The translations under genes and the position numbers were made by a program. Under the pieces are notes generated by a model. That model had not been told where the DNA came from, did not search any database, and saw only the letters and a list, made by a program, of their open reading frames with translations. Source: Aquila chrysaetos chrysaetos (lineage: Eukaryota; Chordata; Aves; Accipitriformes; Accipitridae). From it: a stretch of 64,000 nucleotides of DNA. The DNA is taken from the NCBI RefSeq assembly GCF_900496995.4, contig NC_044029.1:13702001-13766000 (forward strand). The letters run 5' to 3'. This document shows, in pieces, positions 39,191 through 51,247 of the stretch; positions within the stretch are counted from its first letter, which is position 1, and each line of letters starts with the position of its first letter.

Positions 39191-39989
39191 ACATCAGCCC
39201 CAAGATGCAAACAACACCCACTAGTAGGGCGTCTCCTTTTAGCCATTCAGCAATTTTAGTTTAATTAGATTTTTGGCCACAGTAGATGTGGCTGCTAACT
39301 CAAAGTTTCAACATAATGAGACTTTAATTTCCCAAGCACATCCTCATTATTTCACATCATTTCAGCCTTATCTTCATTACACTTTTCTGACAACTATCTT
39401 TGTGCTCATTTTCCCATCCCATCCATAATACAGCCTCAGCCATCAAAATAAGTCCTTCTCAAAACTGTTTCTCTATCATGCGGTTTATGTGCTTGATCCT
39501 CAGAAAAGCCAGGATTATCAAGAACTCACTGAATCCTCTCTCTCCACTGCTGAGGCCTTGGTCCTTGCAGTATGCAGGAGTCAGAGTGCCTCCGATAGCA
39601 GCGGGACTCTGCGTGGTGGCTTCTAAGCAGAAGGTGCAGCTTAAAGGAAGCTAGATAATTTTTGCTAGGAATAGGAGGAAGCAGGGAATTAGTCAGCAAA
39701 AGCTGATTTTCTGTTACTAAGACAGCAAATACTCCTAAGTCAGTTTACAAACCAAAGGCTCTAACTTCTCTCCCTCCTACTCCCTCCAGCTCCGCTGCGG
39801 AGCTTTCAAAGCAAATGGGTGCCTTTAAAGTCCTGCTCTTACTGAAGACACTGAGCTGAGAGCAAATAAACAGCCCTTCATTTGGTCTTGTACGAAAACG
39901 CTCAACTTGAAAGCAGCTCAGCCACCGACTGAAGTGCTGCTGATTGCAGCGGCCACGCTGGGGAAGAAACCAGCGTGTTCTTTTTGATG

Positions 39990-40300
39990 TTTGATTAGGA
40001 GACGTGCTGCCAGTGGGATTGCGGAGGCGAGTGCCATTCTCCCTCCGGACGTCCTGCCGCCTCTCCCAGGGACGCCTCCAGGGTGGCCGTACACTTCGTC
40101 TCTGCTGTCCCAACGCTGCTGGAGAGGTCTGTGTAGCAGAAAAGGGAGGGACGATGCCCCTTTTTGGGGGCAGCACCTCCTAGCCTTGAGCAGTTCATCC
40201 CACCTACCTGCATCCCCTCGTAATGTAAAAGCTCTCTGCTGGCCCCCAAGCCACCTCCTGCCCCAGACCCGGACTCAGGAAAAAGAGGTATGAGGGGTAT
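39990..40300. other. GC-rich patch
   Basis: This G+C-rich segment has overlapping open frames of about 100 codons on both strands and no recognisable product. The frames on opposite strands mirror each other, the usual sign of stop-poor non-coding DNA. Confidence 0.35.
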
Positions 40301-40599
40301 GTCTCCGTACTCTGCAGACATACACGTATAGGATGGGCAAAACTCTACCCCTAGCAGAACACAGTGAAGTGTTTAACGGTCGGATACTACAAACATACTC
40401 ATTTAGGCCCCAGCTCTGCTTACCTGTGCTCAAAGCATCAACGCTGCCGCTCGTGCTTTGCAAACTCAGGACCTTAAAAATTCCCTTCGGCTTTTCAGCA
40501 GACTAAGATGCGCAGTACAGAAGAAAACATCTTTACTGTTAAAGAAAAAAAGACATTCTGGCATTGAAAGGTACATTTTGAAAAATACAGGGTTGGCTT

Positions 40600-40665
40600 C
40601 TACTCCCAGTGATGTCAATGTCAAAGCTCCAGTTGACTTCAGTGGGAACGTGATTGTATCCAATG
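40600..40665. repeat. Sauropsid interspersed-repeat relic
   Basis: The paired phrases 'actcccagtgatgtcaatg' and 'agctccagttgacttcagtg' are near-inverted versions of each other. They match the common reptile/bird repeat core 'ttgacttcaatggga'. Weaker single copies of this core are seen near 41780 and 44629. It is short and diverged. Confidence 0.42.
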
Positions 40666-42943
40666 GGTAAATAATTGCCCGTATTTCACATCTCATTGTT
40701 ACTGAAAACTGTTCTTCAAAAAAGCAAAATAATAGCCTGAATGCAAGGACTCTATTAAAAAGCCATTTGAACTGCATTCCAGTTGAAATCACTTTTACCA
40801 ATGAAAATATCTTTTTGCTTATTCAAAATTTACATAATTAGAAAAGCACAGAAGACAGACTTTGCTCTCTATTCCAGTCTCAGTCCTGTTAGTCTTGGAG
40901 TGCTTAAGAGTATTTCCAAGCCCAAATTTTGTATTTTCTGTGGATCTCTGCTTTCTACTAGTCCCAGCATTTTAATCTGTTTTGAAAAATTCCTCATGTC
41001 AAAAAATAGTTTTTCCTGCATGTTTTTCATTGTAAAAGCTCAGTGTATCTATTCAGCATTATTAAACTGTTATCTCAACTGAAATGGGAACATAATCGAA
41101 AGGCTGGGTATTATTTATCTTAGCCATGTCTCCACGTCAGAAAATTAAGACAGTGATGAATTACACATTACTATACAAAATTTTATTATCAGAGACAAAA
41201 TTCAAATTTGTTCTGCTTAAAATACAGAAGATAAAGTTTCTCATTTTAAAAAAAAAAATCCATTTAGTCAGTCCTTAGTTAGAATGGAGTAAAAATTTTA
41301 TGTTGAAAACATAGTGGTCCCATATTTATGGAGTCATTTTTAAAGGCATATCATAGAAAAACACTTTTCTGGTAAACTGTAACAGAAATTCATGTATTTT
41401 ATTTGGCTAATGGTTTTAATTGCTGATTAGATCTATATTGACCCATTAACATTCTAAGAATAATTCTGATTTTACTCTCAAATCCCAGGATGCTTCAAAC
41501 AATAAATAACCTTGTTCAATTTGGCATTTTTAGATATACTGAGAATCAGTATCTCCCCTCTATATGCAAAATATATGCTTTTCTATAAAAAAGAAAAGAG
41601 ACAAGAGCAGGTTGGCTCTATATGAAGTAAGTAGTGATTTTTAAATTCAGCAAAAACACGTCACCATATCCTGCACCTGAAAGCTGTGCAGAAACAGGTT
41701 TCAACCTAAATCACTTTCCAGAAAGACTGTTTCAGCCAGAGGCATGATTTGGTACATAATTTGAAGCACTCAATTAATCCCACAGAAATCAGTGGGACTG
41801 CCTCCATGCCTATCGACGTGGCCGAGTCGCGCTCCACACAGCCTCACATCCAGCCCGTGCCCAACTGCTTTGCCGAGCTGGAACTTTTGAGTAAGATCTG
41901 CAAATGCAAATAACCAACGAAAGCTTTGTCAAAGCAAAACGGTGCAGAATTAGAAGCTATACATGCATGTGTATATGGTACACACCGAGCTGTGACGTTA
42001 TGCAATGACCTGTATTTCCTTTAAATGAAAATGGCATTCTGATCTTGCAAACGCTCATTTGTGTGAAACCATTGGTGAACTGTACCTATAGTGAGCCAGC
42101 TCCACCTCTTATTTGACAAAGAACTGAATTCCAAAGAGTACAGATTTGAGAAGTGATGGAAAAATATGTTCTTATAATTACAGTATTCAGAATTAATCTA
42201 AGGCTGAGACAGACTTAATAGACGGACTCATCCATTACAACCAGCATTAATAGCTGCAGGACTTCTTCTTAAGGTGTCAAAAGATCTTACATGTGGAGTC
42301 TCTTGGGAAAATAATGCAATTTATTATCAAGCCTTTATTTTCAATAGTATGATCCATTTATGTCATTGACGTGTGTGTAGCGGAATAGATCATTAGTTTT
42401 CAGGGAACTGGTTTATGTTTATCTTCTGCAAAAATAGAGCAGCTGAACACCTTTCAGTAAAACATCAGACAGGGAGCTACAATCTCTGTTTTTATAAGGC
42501 TATACGTCTCACCCGCACCAAAGCCTATTGTCCCTCAAACATAAAAACAACATAGCAAAATTACATTTACACATATAATAAAGCTGTCTTTGTACAGGGT
42601 AGTTATACAGTAATTACAATGATGTTTCCATTAGAAACTGTCAGAACATTTTTTTTCACAGAGTGTCTAAGTCCAGGGAAGTCCATCTCTGCTGAAATAT
42701 ACTGTTTGCAGGAAAAAGAGTGGGTAGTAGCCACACTCTTCACAGTACGGTATTCCACAGTTCTCCGAACATATTACAAAGCTTTATCACATTGGAACCG
42801 ATCGCAAAGTATTCGTCTAACGAAAAGCGAAAGGAAAACAAAAAACACTTGTCATCCAATATGCGCTACCGAAACACAGAAATAGGTGAAACATCCTGTA
42901 CACCAGCCCGGCCGTCACCTCAGGGGGCTCTTTTGAAAGCAAC

Positions 42944-43023
42944 GGGCCAGATCCTCAGCTGCAATTCACATCAGTCACTTCAACGGATCTACCGCACCGT
43001 GCGCCACCGGAGGATCCGAGGCC
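42944..43023. repeat. Short inverted-repeat (MITE-like) sauropsid relic
   Basis: An 80-bp segment starts gggccagatcctcagctg and ends aggatccgaggcc, imperfect inverted copies of each other around a central 'cacttcaacggatctac'. The pattern 'gggccagatcctcagctg ... cagctgaggatctggccc' is one I have met repeatedly in turtle, crocodilian and bird DNA. The class (non-autonomous DNA transposon or other) is not certain. Confidence 0.5.
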
Positions 43024-46000
43024 ACCCACACGTGTTGTCAGTTTGGCTACAGGTTATTGTGAAATTACAGAAATGGACGTATTAAGCGGACTGAAACGTA
43101 TCGCAGAGAACTACGGCTGCATCTCGGCTCTTGGCCTCGCCCGTTGTACCAAGACCATACGTCTCGGGCAAATCCAAGCGATGCTCTCCAGGAAAGGTTG
43201 GGGCACTCTGGCCAAAGCCTCCTGGCTCGTGACCGCCTGCCGCAGCGCTGCTCGTCTCTACGTGCTCTACCAACATCACTTTGATAGCTTTAGGAAAGAG
43301 CGCACGTAAAATAGGCAAAGCGTTCAGAAATGCTGCTTGGCAAAGTCGCGCTGACTTCGCTAGTTACAAATCAGCCAAATATAAATGCAGTTTTTCTGAG
43401 AAAGGACACTGGGTCTGACCCACAGCACTTGCTCTTGTGGGTGATTCTCCATAAACACATCTCAATGAAAGCAGCTCCACACCTGTTTTACAAAATCCAA
43501 CCTCAACTGCGTTATCATGTGGGGGTATTCTATCCTCCACCGTCAGCCTAAAGACAAAAGATGGAGCTAAGTTCCACAAGCTTCTTCAAAATATACTTGA
43601 TTTCAAACTTCTGCTCCAACTAGGGCACGTGGCATCTCTTTGGTGAAAAATCCTTACATGTAGCAGTCCCCTTCTCCCTTTCCTTCTCACTGCAGACTAA
43701 ATTACTCATGTCACCATGGACTACTTGCTCAAGTCAAAGTGGTTTTGCTGGGTTTCAGCATTGGTTTTAAGACAGGCAGAAGCTTCCACAGTCACATGAG
43801 AAACAAAGTGGCCAATTTTTTACAGTTTTGTATGCAAAAAGGGAACCGGACCAACACTAGTGCCATACAGGTTTGCACAGGCATCCGAAATTTTTTGATG
43901 TTATTAGTACAGTGACTACTATTACTACCCTTAATCCTTCCAAACCCTTTGTTAGAAAAAAGCCTGAGTAACTCACGGCACATTTTCAACATTAACAAAA
44001 ATACCATAAAGACTCTCTGCGTTTTTATGCACTGACAAATCAAAATTTTTTTTGACCATTTCAAATGGCTTCTGAAGAACTTGGTTCTTAATATTCTAGA
44101 CCTCTACAAGGATTTTAGTCAGCAGCTGGGGTGACCAGAGCTCAGGGATTTAGGTTTCTCTGTGCAATGCAGGCTCACTTTGTTCCCTGCTAGCACAAGG
44201 CGATGACACTAATCTCTGAAGATCTCCCACAACCCACAACAGGCAAAGGGACCTTCCGTCCCTCCCGTCTAGCTGAGAGAAACTTGGATGGAGCCTCTCT
44301 GCACTTCAGTGATTCCCAGCTGCCTTCCCGACCCGGGTGGGCTGGCAGCAGCGGCGGACGATGCAGCCAGCAGTTTTTGGACTGCTCCATCCAACGGTGG
44401 GCAAACAGCCCATAGCCAGGCTGCTCGGAAGCAGGACGGTCCTTTTACTCCTTCACGCTCGTACTGACACTGTGGCTATAAACCCTGCTTAGGACAGGCA
44501 GCCTGCCACGGTGAGTACTCGTAACAGAAGTGGTGGCAAGTTGATTATACGCATAAGCAGTTTTCAAAGCCACATCCCTTTTCCTCAAAGAGAAGGTGGC
44601 GCATTTGGCTCAAAATCTATTTTCATTGACTTCAGTATTGGCTACGATCATGTGGCAAACCAAAACCTTATTATGCAGGTATCTAAACAAAGGCACCCTC
44701 ATCTGCAAATATTGGCTTCACTTTATTCTATCCAAATGATCAGACTTACTGATAATTTATGGGAAAGTTATATCTACAGAGAATTTTTCACATGAATATA
44801 TATATAAAAAATATTTTCTTCTTTTATTCTTTACTACTAAGGATTTAATTGTATGGTTCAGGATCCTTGCTGTGAAAGCAGCCTTCTGCATCAGTCGAGA
44901 TGTTTCCTTTGACAGTCTAAAAGCTCAGTGAAATATCCACAACAGCCCAAAAGCTACACAAAATTCATCTTCAGTTTCCAACACAGTATCACAATTCTTA
45001 CTATATTCACTGAAAATATCATCAAAGGTCACAGATTTGGATGTTCTTAAGGACACAGGAAGTTTTTTTCATCAAAATCAATGTCCAAGTACTCCCAGTA
45101 ATAGCAGAAGTGACATTTCATTTCAGAAGAATGTTTTCACATTGTTCTGCCCTGGTCGCAATTAGTAGCTACTATCATTTTAACAGCTATTAGCAGTGGA
45201 TAAATGAATAATTCTACCAGCTACAAAGTAATAGGCTGAGATTTTTGTAGTAGACAATGTTATAAAAATACAGTAGGTATTTTTACAATAGGTATATTGT
45301 TACGCTGGCATAAAATCGTATCTATTCATATGTCTTCCTATATGATTTAGTAAGCCGTAACAACTAATAACTGCAAAGGATCCTGAGTCATACAAAGGCG
45401 GATTAGAGATACAGGTCTCATCAAATCTCTGTAAAATTATACCCAGGGCTTGGGTGAGGTCCACGTCCACACTGGATCCATGTTTTGCAGCACCTTCTCT
45501 CACTAGAAAGGACAAAATTAAATCCTGGATTTGAAAACGCTGAAAATTTGGGGGTATTTGGCTTCCTAATCACAATCCAAATCATAAAAATGGGTCCCAT
45601 CGTTAGATAAGGACAAAGGAAAAAAAGGACTGGTAAAGGAGAAGGAAAATCAATAAGATGAATAGATTTTTCTAAGCAAACCGTATTAGAGTTTTCCATG
45701 AGGTATCAACTATTCTTTAACACACAGCTGTGTGGAACTTCTTATTAAAAAAAGTTTCTAAGGACATATAATTAAATGCAAGGGGGTTGAATATTGCAGA
45801 AAACAGCTGTAGTTTTGCTAGATTTAATCCATTTAAATTTAATACTGATTCAGTGTGAAACAGCAAAATACAAAATATAAAAAAAAAAAAGAATAGGGAA
45901 TTATAATGGAAAGGCCAGCTCAACCTTAGCTAAAGAAGTAATACCAACATTACTAGAATACAACAATTATAAGCAATACATCAATAGGTATGTATAATAG

Positions 46001-46568
46001 ATACATTTAGGGCTTGATATCTGTGGTAGACCAGTTGCTCAAGGCCACTAAAATATTAGTTTACATCCAACACCAGCTAAAAGTGCAAGAACTTCAGTTC
46101 AAATGAGCAACACCGGAAATTTGCATGCACTGTGCAGAACACAGAGGTTGAAATAAACTTTTGACTTTGGAACAAACTGTTAGCCTGCCCTTCATCAGCG
46201 GAAAGACCAGAAACTTCTATGTGCATCCTGGAGGTATGTAGTTTAATCTGTGGTGCTGAAACAGAAAAGTCATCAAGGACAATCTTGAACAGAATTGCAA
46301 AGGGACAGACCATTACGCAAACTTCTTATCTCTGAAATCCTCAAAGCAATTCACGTTTGAGGGCTTGGCTTTCTGCACACTCTTTGGATATCATAATTTT
46401 GGCCTTCATTACAGGGTAGAAGTTATATTAAAGAACATTTGGCCTGCTTTTTTATTATAACAAATCTGCATGTGATTTTGTTCAGTAGAAATTAATAATG
46501 TGATGCTACATACCGGCATTGAGGTTGAGTTTGGTCAACCACACAAAATAATACTTTGCACTTTTAAA

Positions 46569-46645
46569 TGCCTTTCATCAGAGGATATTCAAGTGCTTTG
46601 CTAACATTAGTCAAGCCTCACAACACCCCTGTGAGGTAGGTAAAA
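46569..46645 (+). mobile_element. L2/MIR-type SINE tail relic
   Basis: The block 'tttcatcagaggatattcaa', 'gtgctttgctaacattagtc', 'aagcctcacaacacccctgt', 'gaggtaggtaaa' matches the conserved tail region of old amniote MIR/L2-tailed SINEs, in which 'cctcacaacaccctgtgaggtaggta' is the hallmark. It is cut short by a (GGA)n simple repeat at 46652. Confidence 0.72.
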
Positions 46646-46651
46646 TACATA

Positions 46652-46669
46652 GGAGGAGGAGGAGGAGGA
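46652..46669. repeat. (GGA)6 microsatellite
   Basis: Six GGA units directly follow the L2/MIR-type relic, replacing the expected 'attattatcccc' part of that element. Confidence 0.88.
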
Positions 46670-47859
46670 TTTCACTCAACTTGGACATGATAATGTCTCT
46701 GGGCATGAGGTTCACTAGCATTGCAACACAGCACAAAGGTTTAGGGCTTACTATAAGGCAAAGAGTTAACAGTACCAGAGCACAGCATTCCCTCTTCTTT
46801 TGGTTATATGTGGTCAAGCTAACATGCGGTGCTAGGCAGCACCAAACAGTGGACCAAATGCCCACACCAGGTTTTCATGCACCCAATCCACAAACAGCAC
46901 CCTCTGCACAGTAAAAAACATAAAACGACAGGCTCAAGATGGGTACGACAGCTTCGTTATGGGATGTGTCTACCAGTTCTTGAGGCGCGGAGTACCATGG
47001 GAATGAGAGCCCAGAAAACAATACTGTCTCCACACAACTCTGACAATATCCGAAGATGCTTGGGTTTGGTTCTTTTCGCGCTAACGTTTCAATTCACAAC
47101 TTACTGGGGATAAGCAACTGCAACCGTAAAGCGTGTTGGTAACTTCCACGCCTTGGGAAAGAGACAACCAGATCAAATGGCTGCTCTCTACTTTGGCTGG
47201 CCACATGTTCCCAATGTACAGGGCCATGAGGTGGTCAGATGGTTGTGATAGCCTGGGATGGGATACAGAAACACTGTCATACATCTACATTCCCCCTCTG
47301 AAGATGCTGCAATCTGCCTCTTGAAAACTCCCTGTAGTTTTGTGGTTTTTTTCTCCCCAGTGTAGACGTGGGAGAGTATTTGGCCCCCATCAGTTTTATC
47401 CTTAACACTTAGCACCAATGGTGCAGACAGTCATTGTACAAGTAGCAGTTCCACTGTCTCACTGATCTTTCAGATTAAGGATTGAGAAAAAAGAAACAAG
47501 CGTATGATTAAGAAAAGTGTCAATCATCTACAATGGTCTATGTTAAATACAAGGAAACAGAAAGAAAACAGTGTTCTCGGTATTAGCCAGTACAAATAAA
47601 CACACTCCCCGCCCCTCTCTTTCTCCATATTTCACTTTTCTAACTTGGCATAAACGGTACATCCCGTACTTGCAAAAGTATTGCCCACATAGAGAAGCTG
47701 ACCTGTCTATCATAATAAATCACTACAGAGACCTGTCTATCATAATAAATCGCTACAGAGGCTGGTCTACCACATGCAAGACAGCCCTCTTGGGTAATTT
47801 TATGCCTTTGCATGCAAGATATTCTCCCTTTTTGCTAATTTCCATTTGAATCTTATGTT
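46670..47859. other. Intergenic or distal TRHDE 3' flank
   Basis: Apart from the 2 x 30-bp duplication at 47701-47760, nothing is recognised. Part of this may belong to a longer TRHDE 3' UTR. Confidence 0.5.
47701..47760. repeat. Tandem duplication, 2 x 30 bp
   Basis: Two head-to-tail 30-bp copies (47701-47730 and 47731-47760) differ at one base, position 22 of the unit (a in the first, g in the second). A degraded start of a third unit (gctggtct) follows. This is a recent local slippage or duplication. Confidence 0.95.
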
Positions 47860-48800
47860 TATTTATAATACTTGTGCACTATCAGCTGCATAACTTACTA
47901 CTGCACAGGTTGGGTGACCCATCGTGAGTATCACTGCCTTGTCAAATAGCTGGGAAGAGGTGGTTCATGGATTCTGTGACATCAATGCAAAGTTCCCCTC
48001 CAACACTGTATACATTCACAGCTAAAACTACACTGTTCCACTGATCAGCAGTGAATAAATGTGTGTGATTATAACACATGGATGATGTCCTTCTCGTTTT
48101 CTCTCCCTCCCCTCCTCCTCGCCCCTTTCTCTTTCTCTTCTCTCTTTATATTCTGCTTATTTAAATATGGAGAATGCAGATACAACAACTGGCAACTCAA
48201 AAAATGAGCTGGCATCTTTGTAATCATATAAGAGACAATACGAGTGGTACACTAATTGGCAGCTAGTGGGAAAGTTGACTTTACATCTCATACTGCCCCA
48301 AGTTGGAAGCCTTCTGTATTTCCTTTTCCTTGCTTTCCTTTTGTTCATTGCAACACTGATTGTCGTAGATAGTCTTTGTGCTTTGTATAATGCCCATCTT
48401 TGATGTAACTGGAACTCACATACAAAATGTGGCTGTTATACATAAGCATGCTAGAATACAGGCAGGGACGGTACAAGCATGCACAAAATAGTCTTCGAAG
48501 GGTTTTTTGTTTGTTTTTCTTCAACGTTTACATGCACCACTTAATATCATGTTTGGTTGTGTACACTGAGGACTGGATTTCACAAGCATTCGTGATCTTC
48601 TCTTCTGAAAAGCTTCTTGACAATTTCACAAAAGCCCAGTGTAAAAAAAAAAAATCCCATAATTTAAAAAAAAAAAAAAGGAAAAAAACCTTATCCTTGC
48701 AATCTGATCTTGTATTCACGATTTTAATGTTGAACACTTCTAAAACGTCTCCTCTTCCTCTTGCAGAGCTTCATGTTCAATGGTCGAACGGAAAGACAGA
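47860..48800 (-). other. TRHDE: Probable TRHDE 3' UTR (extent uncertain)
   Basis: The stretch immediately after the TRHDE stop codon must begin the 3' UTR. On the minus strand an ATTAAA hexamer lies about 75 bases past the stop (TTTAAT at 48723-48728 on the plus strand), and an AATAAA lies about 930 bases past it (TTTATT at 47868-47873). In between are two U-runs (A runs at 48643-48654 and about 48667-48679 on the plus strand) and a purine-rich stretch (48101-48145). Which signal is used, if either, cannot be told from sequence; the true UTR may be longer. Confidence 0.45.
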
Positions 48801-48944
48801 TTAGTGTGTCAAGGATTTTCTTAGCCACTGGAATAGTTCTTCCTTATAAAGCCTTTGCCACCGCACATTGGCTTCTACTGTTTCCACGGCGCGAGAGAAA
48901 GAGGCAGCAGCTCCCTCTTCGTAACTCCTGATAAAGTTCTTTAG
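48801..48944 (-). CDS. TRHDE: TRHDE terminal coding exon (C-terminus and stop)
   Basis: This is the last coding exon of thyrotropin-releasing-hormone-degrading ectoenzyme (pyroglutamyl-peptidase II), an M1-family membrane metallopeptidase that inactivates TRH by cutting its pGlu-His bond outside the cell. Read on the minus strand it is 144 bp: 47 codons plus TAA (48801-48803). It starts LKNFIRSYEEGAAASFSRAV and continues through ETVEANVRW to a final RKSLTH. The acceptor reads TATTTTCAG before CTAAAG, phase 0, matching the phase-0 donor of the exon at 52026. In the family this stretch holds the last helices of the ERAP1_C-like domain. I recognise TRHDE from memory of the vertebrate protein, chiefly the SFSRAVETVEANVRW block. 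Only the C-terminal part is in this window; the zinc-binding exons lie further 5', past 64000. Confidence 0.96.
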   Translation of the reverse strand, partial: LKNFIRSYEEGAAASFSRAVETVEANVRWQRLYKEELFQWLRKSLTH

Positions 48945-50054
48945 CTGAAAATACAATTTAACAAGTTAAATTTGCAGGAACTAAAGGAAGTAAATATTTC
49001 TAGTGCACACAAACAAGTCTGGCATTTAGGACAAACCTCCATGATCACTCTTGAAGTAAATGCAGTATCGTGTAGAAAGATTTAATACGAAATGTAATAA
49101 GACAGCAGACTGTCAATTATATGTGATGCAATTGTTTCAGTTCCACTGGAAGATATTGGCATGTCAGTGCCAGATCACATTAATATCATTCCCTCCTTCT
49201 CTCCTGCAGCCCAGCTGCTGCACTGCATAGACAGCTGGGCTGCTCTAAACTTTTATTTCTACCTAAGAAACTAAACTGGGAGCACTGGAAGTGCTTCTAA
49301 TTCAGGTTTATATGCAAATATCAGCAGAAGGCAGCCCTGATGCCCTTTGGTTTTATCAAGCTTCAGAAGAAATGTATTTCATTTTGATTCACAGAACCCT
49401 TTTGATGATATAATACAGGTCAGTTGTTTGGAAAAAGAAAGGATGGTTACAGCGTGAAGAGAATGGCAAAATAGCAAGTGGGCACTCATTTGATGATCTT
49501 TGAATGCCTGAAACAGATTCCTTCCCTTATGAGAAAACTTCGATCTTTTTTCAGCAGACTGAAAAGGCCCCTGCTCTGTTCTTGTGTATACTCAAATTAT
49601 AGCCCTATCACCTGGATTATTACAGCTGATGGCACTGGCGTGCTTTGAATTACTGTTCTTTTTAAGTAAGAATTGCAAGGCTGATGTGCACAGTAGGTTG
49701 CTGGTTATGTTGACTTGTATAAAATTAGGTGGTTTAGCAACACTTATTCATAACTAGTTAATTTTTCTTTCCTGGTGACACCAAATTCACCTTGTTTATT
49801 TAAATCTACCTTCCAACAACATCTCTTTGCCATGGGCTCAAAACCAAAAAGGCCGATCCTGCAACTGTCTCATTCCCATCAGAGTTAAAAGCATGGGAGG
49901 GACCTGGAAACCATCAAAATCAGACTTTACCTGATCTCTGTACTTTTTATATCAAAATGTCTACAAGGCCAGTTTCTTTTAGGGGAAGTATAAACAGGCA
50001 GCTTGCCAGTACTATCATGGAGGTGGAAACTCAGAGTACAGAAGGCTTCCTTGT

Positions 50055-51247
50055 TGTCCTGGTTTCAGCCGGGATAGAGTTAATTTTCTTCCTAGTAGCT
50101 GGTACAGTGGTGTATTTCGGATTTAGTGTGAGAGTAATGTTGATAACACACTGTCGTGGTTTAACCCCAGCCAGCAACTAAGCACCACGCAGCCGCTCAC
50201 TCACTCCCCCCCACCCAGTGGGATGGGGGAGAAAATCGGGAAAAAGAAGCAAAACCCACAGGTTGAGATAAGAACAGATTAATAGAACAGAAAAGAAGAA
50301 ACTAATAATGATAATGATAACACTAATAAAATGACAACAGCAATAATGAAAGGATTGGAATGTACAAATGATGCGCAGTGCAATTGCTCACCACCCGCCG
50401 ACCGGCACCCAGCTAGTCCCCCAGCGGCGATTCCCCGCCCCCACTTCCCAGTTCCTATACTGGATGGGACGTCCCATGGTATGGAATACCCCGTTGGCCA
50501 GTTTGGGTCAGCTGCCCTGGCTGTGTCCTGTGCCAACTTCTTGTGCCCCTCCAGCTTTCTCGCTGGCTGGGCATGAGAAGCTGAAAAATCCTTGACTTTA
50601 GACTAAACGCTACTGAGCAACAACTGAAAACATCAGTGTTATCAACATTCTTCTCATACTGAACTCAAAACATAGCACCGTACCAGCTACTAGGAAGACA
50701 GTTAACTCTATCCCAGCTGAAACCAGGACACACACTGATGTTGTAGTTGCTGCTAAGTAGCGCTTATCCTAAGTTCAGGATTTTTCAGTTTCCCATGCTC
50801 TGCCAGCGAGCAGGGGCACAAGAAGCTGGGAGGGAGCACGGCCAGGAGAGCTGACCCGAACTGGCCAAAGGGATAGTCCACACCATGTGACGTCGTGCCC
50901 AGTATATAAACTGGGGGGAGTTGGCCGGGAGGGGTTGATTGCTGCTCAGGGACTGGCTGGGCATTGGTCAGCAAGTGGTGAGCAATTGCATTGTGCATCA
51001 CTGTTTTTCTTGCGTTTTCTTTCTCTCTCTTTTTGTTATCTTCCTTTTCATCATCACCATTATTATTATTTTTTTTATTACTATTACAATTACTATTATA
51101 TTTTATTTCAATTATTAAACTGTTCTCATCTTAACCCACGAGTTTTACTTTTTTTCCGATTTTCCTCCCCATCCCACCGGGGACAGGGGGAGGAGCGAGC
51201 GAGCGGCTGTGTGGTGCTTAGTTGCTGGCCTGGGTTAAACGACGACA
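50055..51247 (+). mobile_element. Solo LTR of avian endogenous retrovirus, split by a second LTR
   Basis: This LTR starts TGTCCTGGTTTCAGC and ends TTAAACGACGACA. It is flanked on both sides by the perfect 5-bp duplication cttgt (50050-50054 and 51248-51252). Its own sequence is 50055-50151 plus 50736-51247, about 609 bp, with the other LTR between. A TATA box (TATATAAA, 50903-50910) is followed by an ATTAAA polyadenylation hexamer (51114-51119) after a T-rich (ATT)n stretch, so the element reads plus, antisense to TRHDE. There is no gag, pol or env sequence: it is a solo LTR left by recombination. A 5-bp target duplication fits ERVL-like elements better than the 4 or 6 bp usual in ERV1 and ERVK; the class is inference. 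Confidence 0.93.
50152..50730 (-). mobile_element. Solo LTR of the same family nested inside the 50055 LTR
   Basis: This 579-bp minus-strand LTR begins (plus-strand view) TGTCGTGGTTTAACCCC and ends GAAACCAGGACA. The host LTR is duplicated on both sides as cacac (50147-50151 and 50731-50735), which proves a separate insertion after base 97 of the older copy. Relative to the copy at 24993, its TATA box has two substitutions (at 50454-50455) and its ATTAAA hexamer reads ATTAAT (50278-50283). It lies in the transcriptional sense of TRHDE. No internal viral sequence is present. Confidence 0.93.

Larger units (their letters stand above)
35031..46568. other. Intergenic, decayed repeats likely
   Basis: No gene is supported. 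A T-run lies at about 35362-35380. The sequence from about 36000 to 36800 has the look of old transposon DNA (low CpG, phrase-like texture), but I cannot place it in a family. GC-rich patches near 39, 40 and 43.1 kb and the two inverted-repeat relics are listed separately. Confidence 0.5.
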
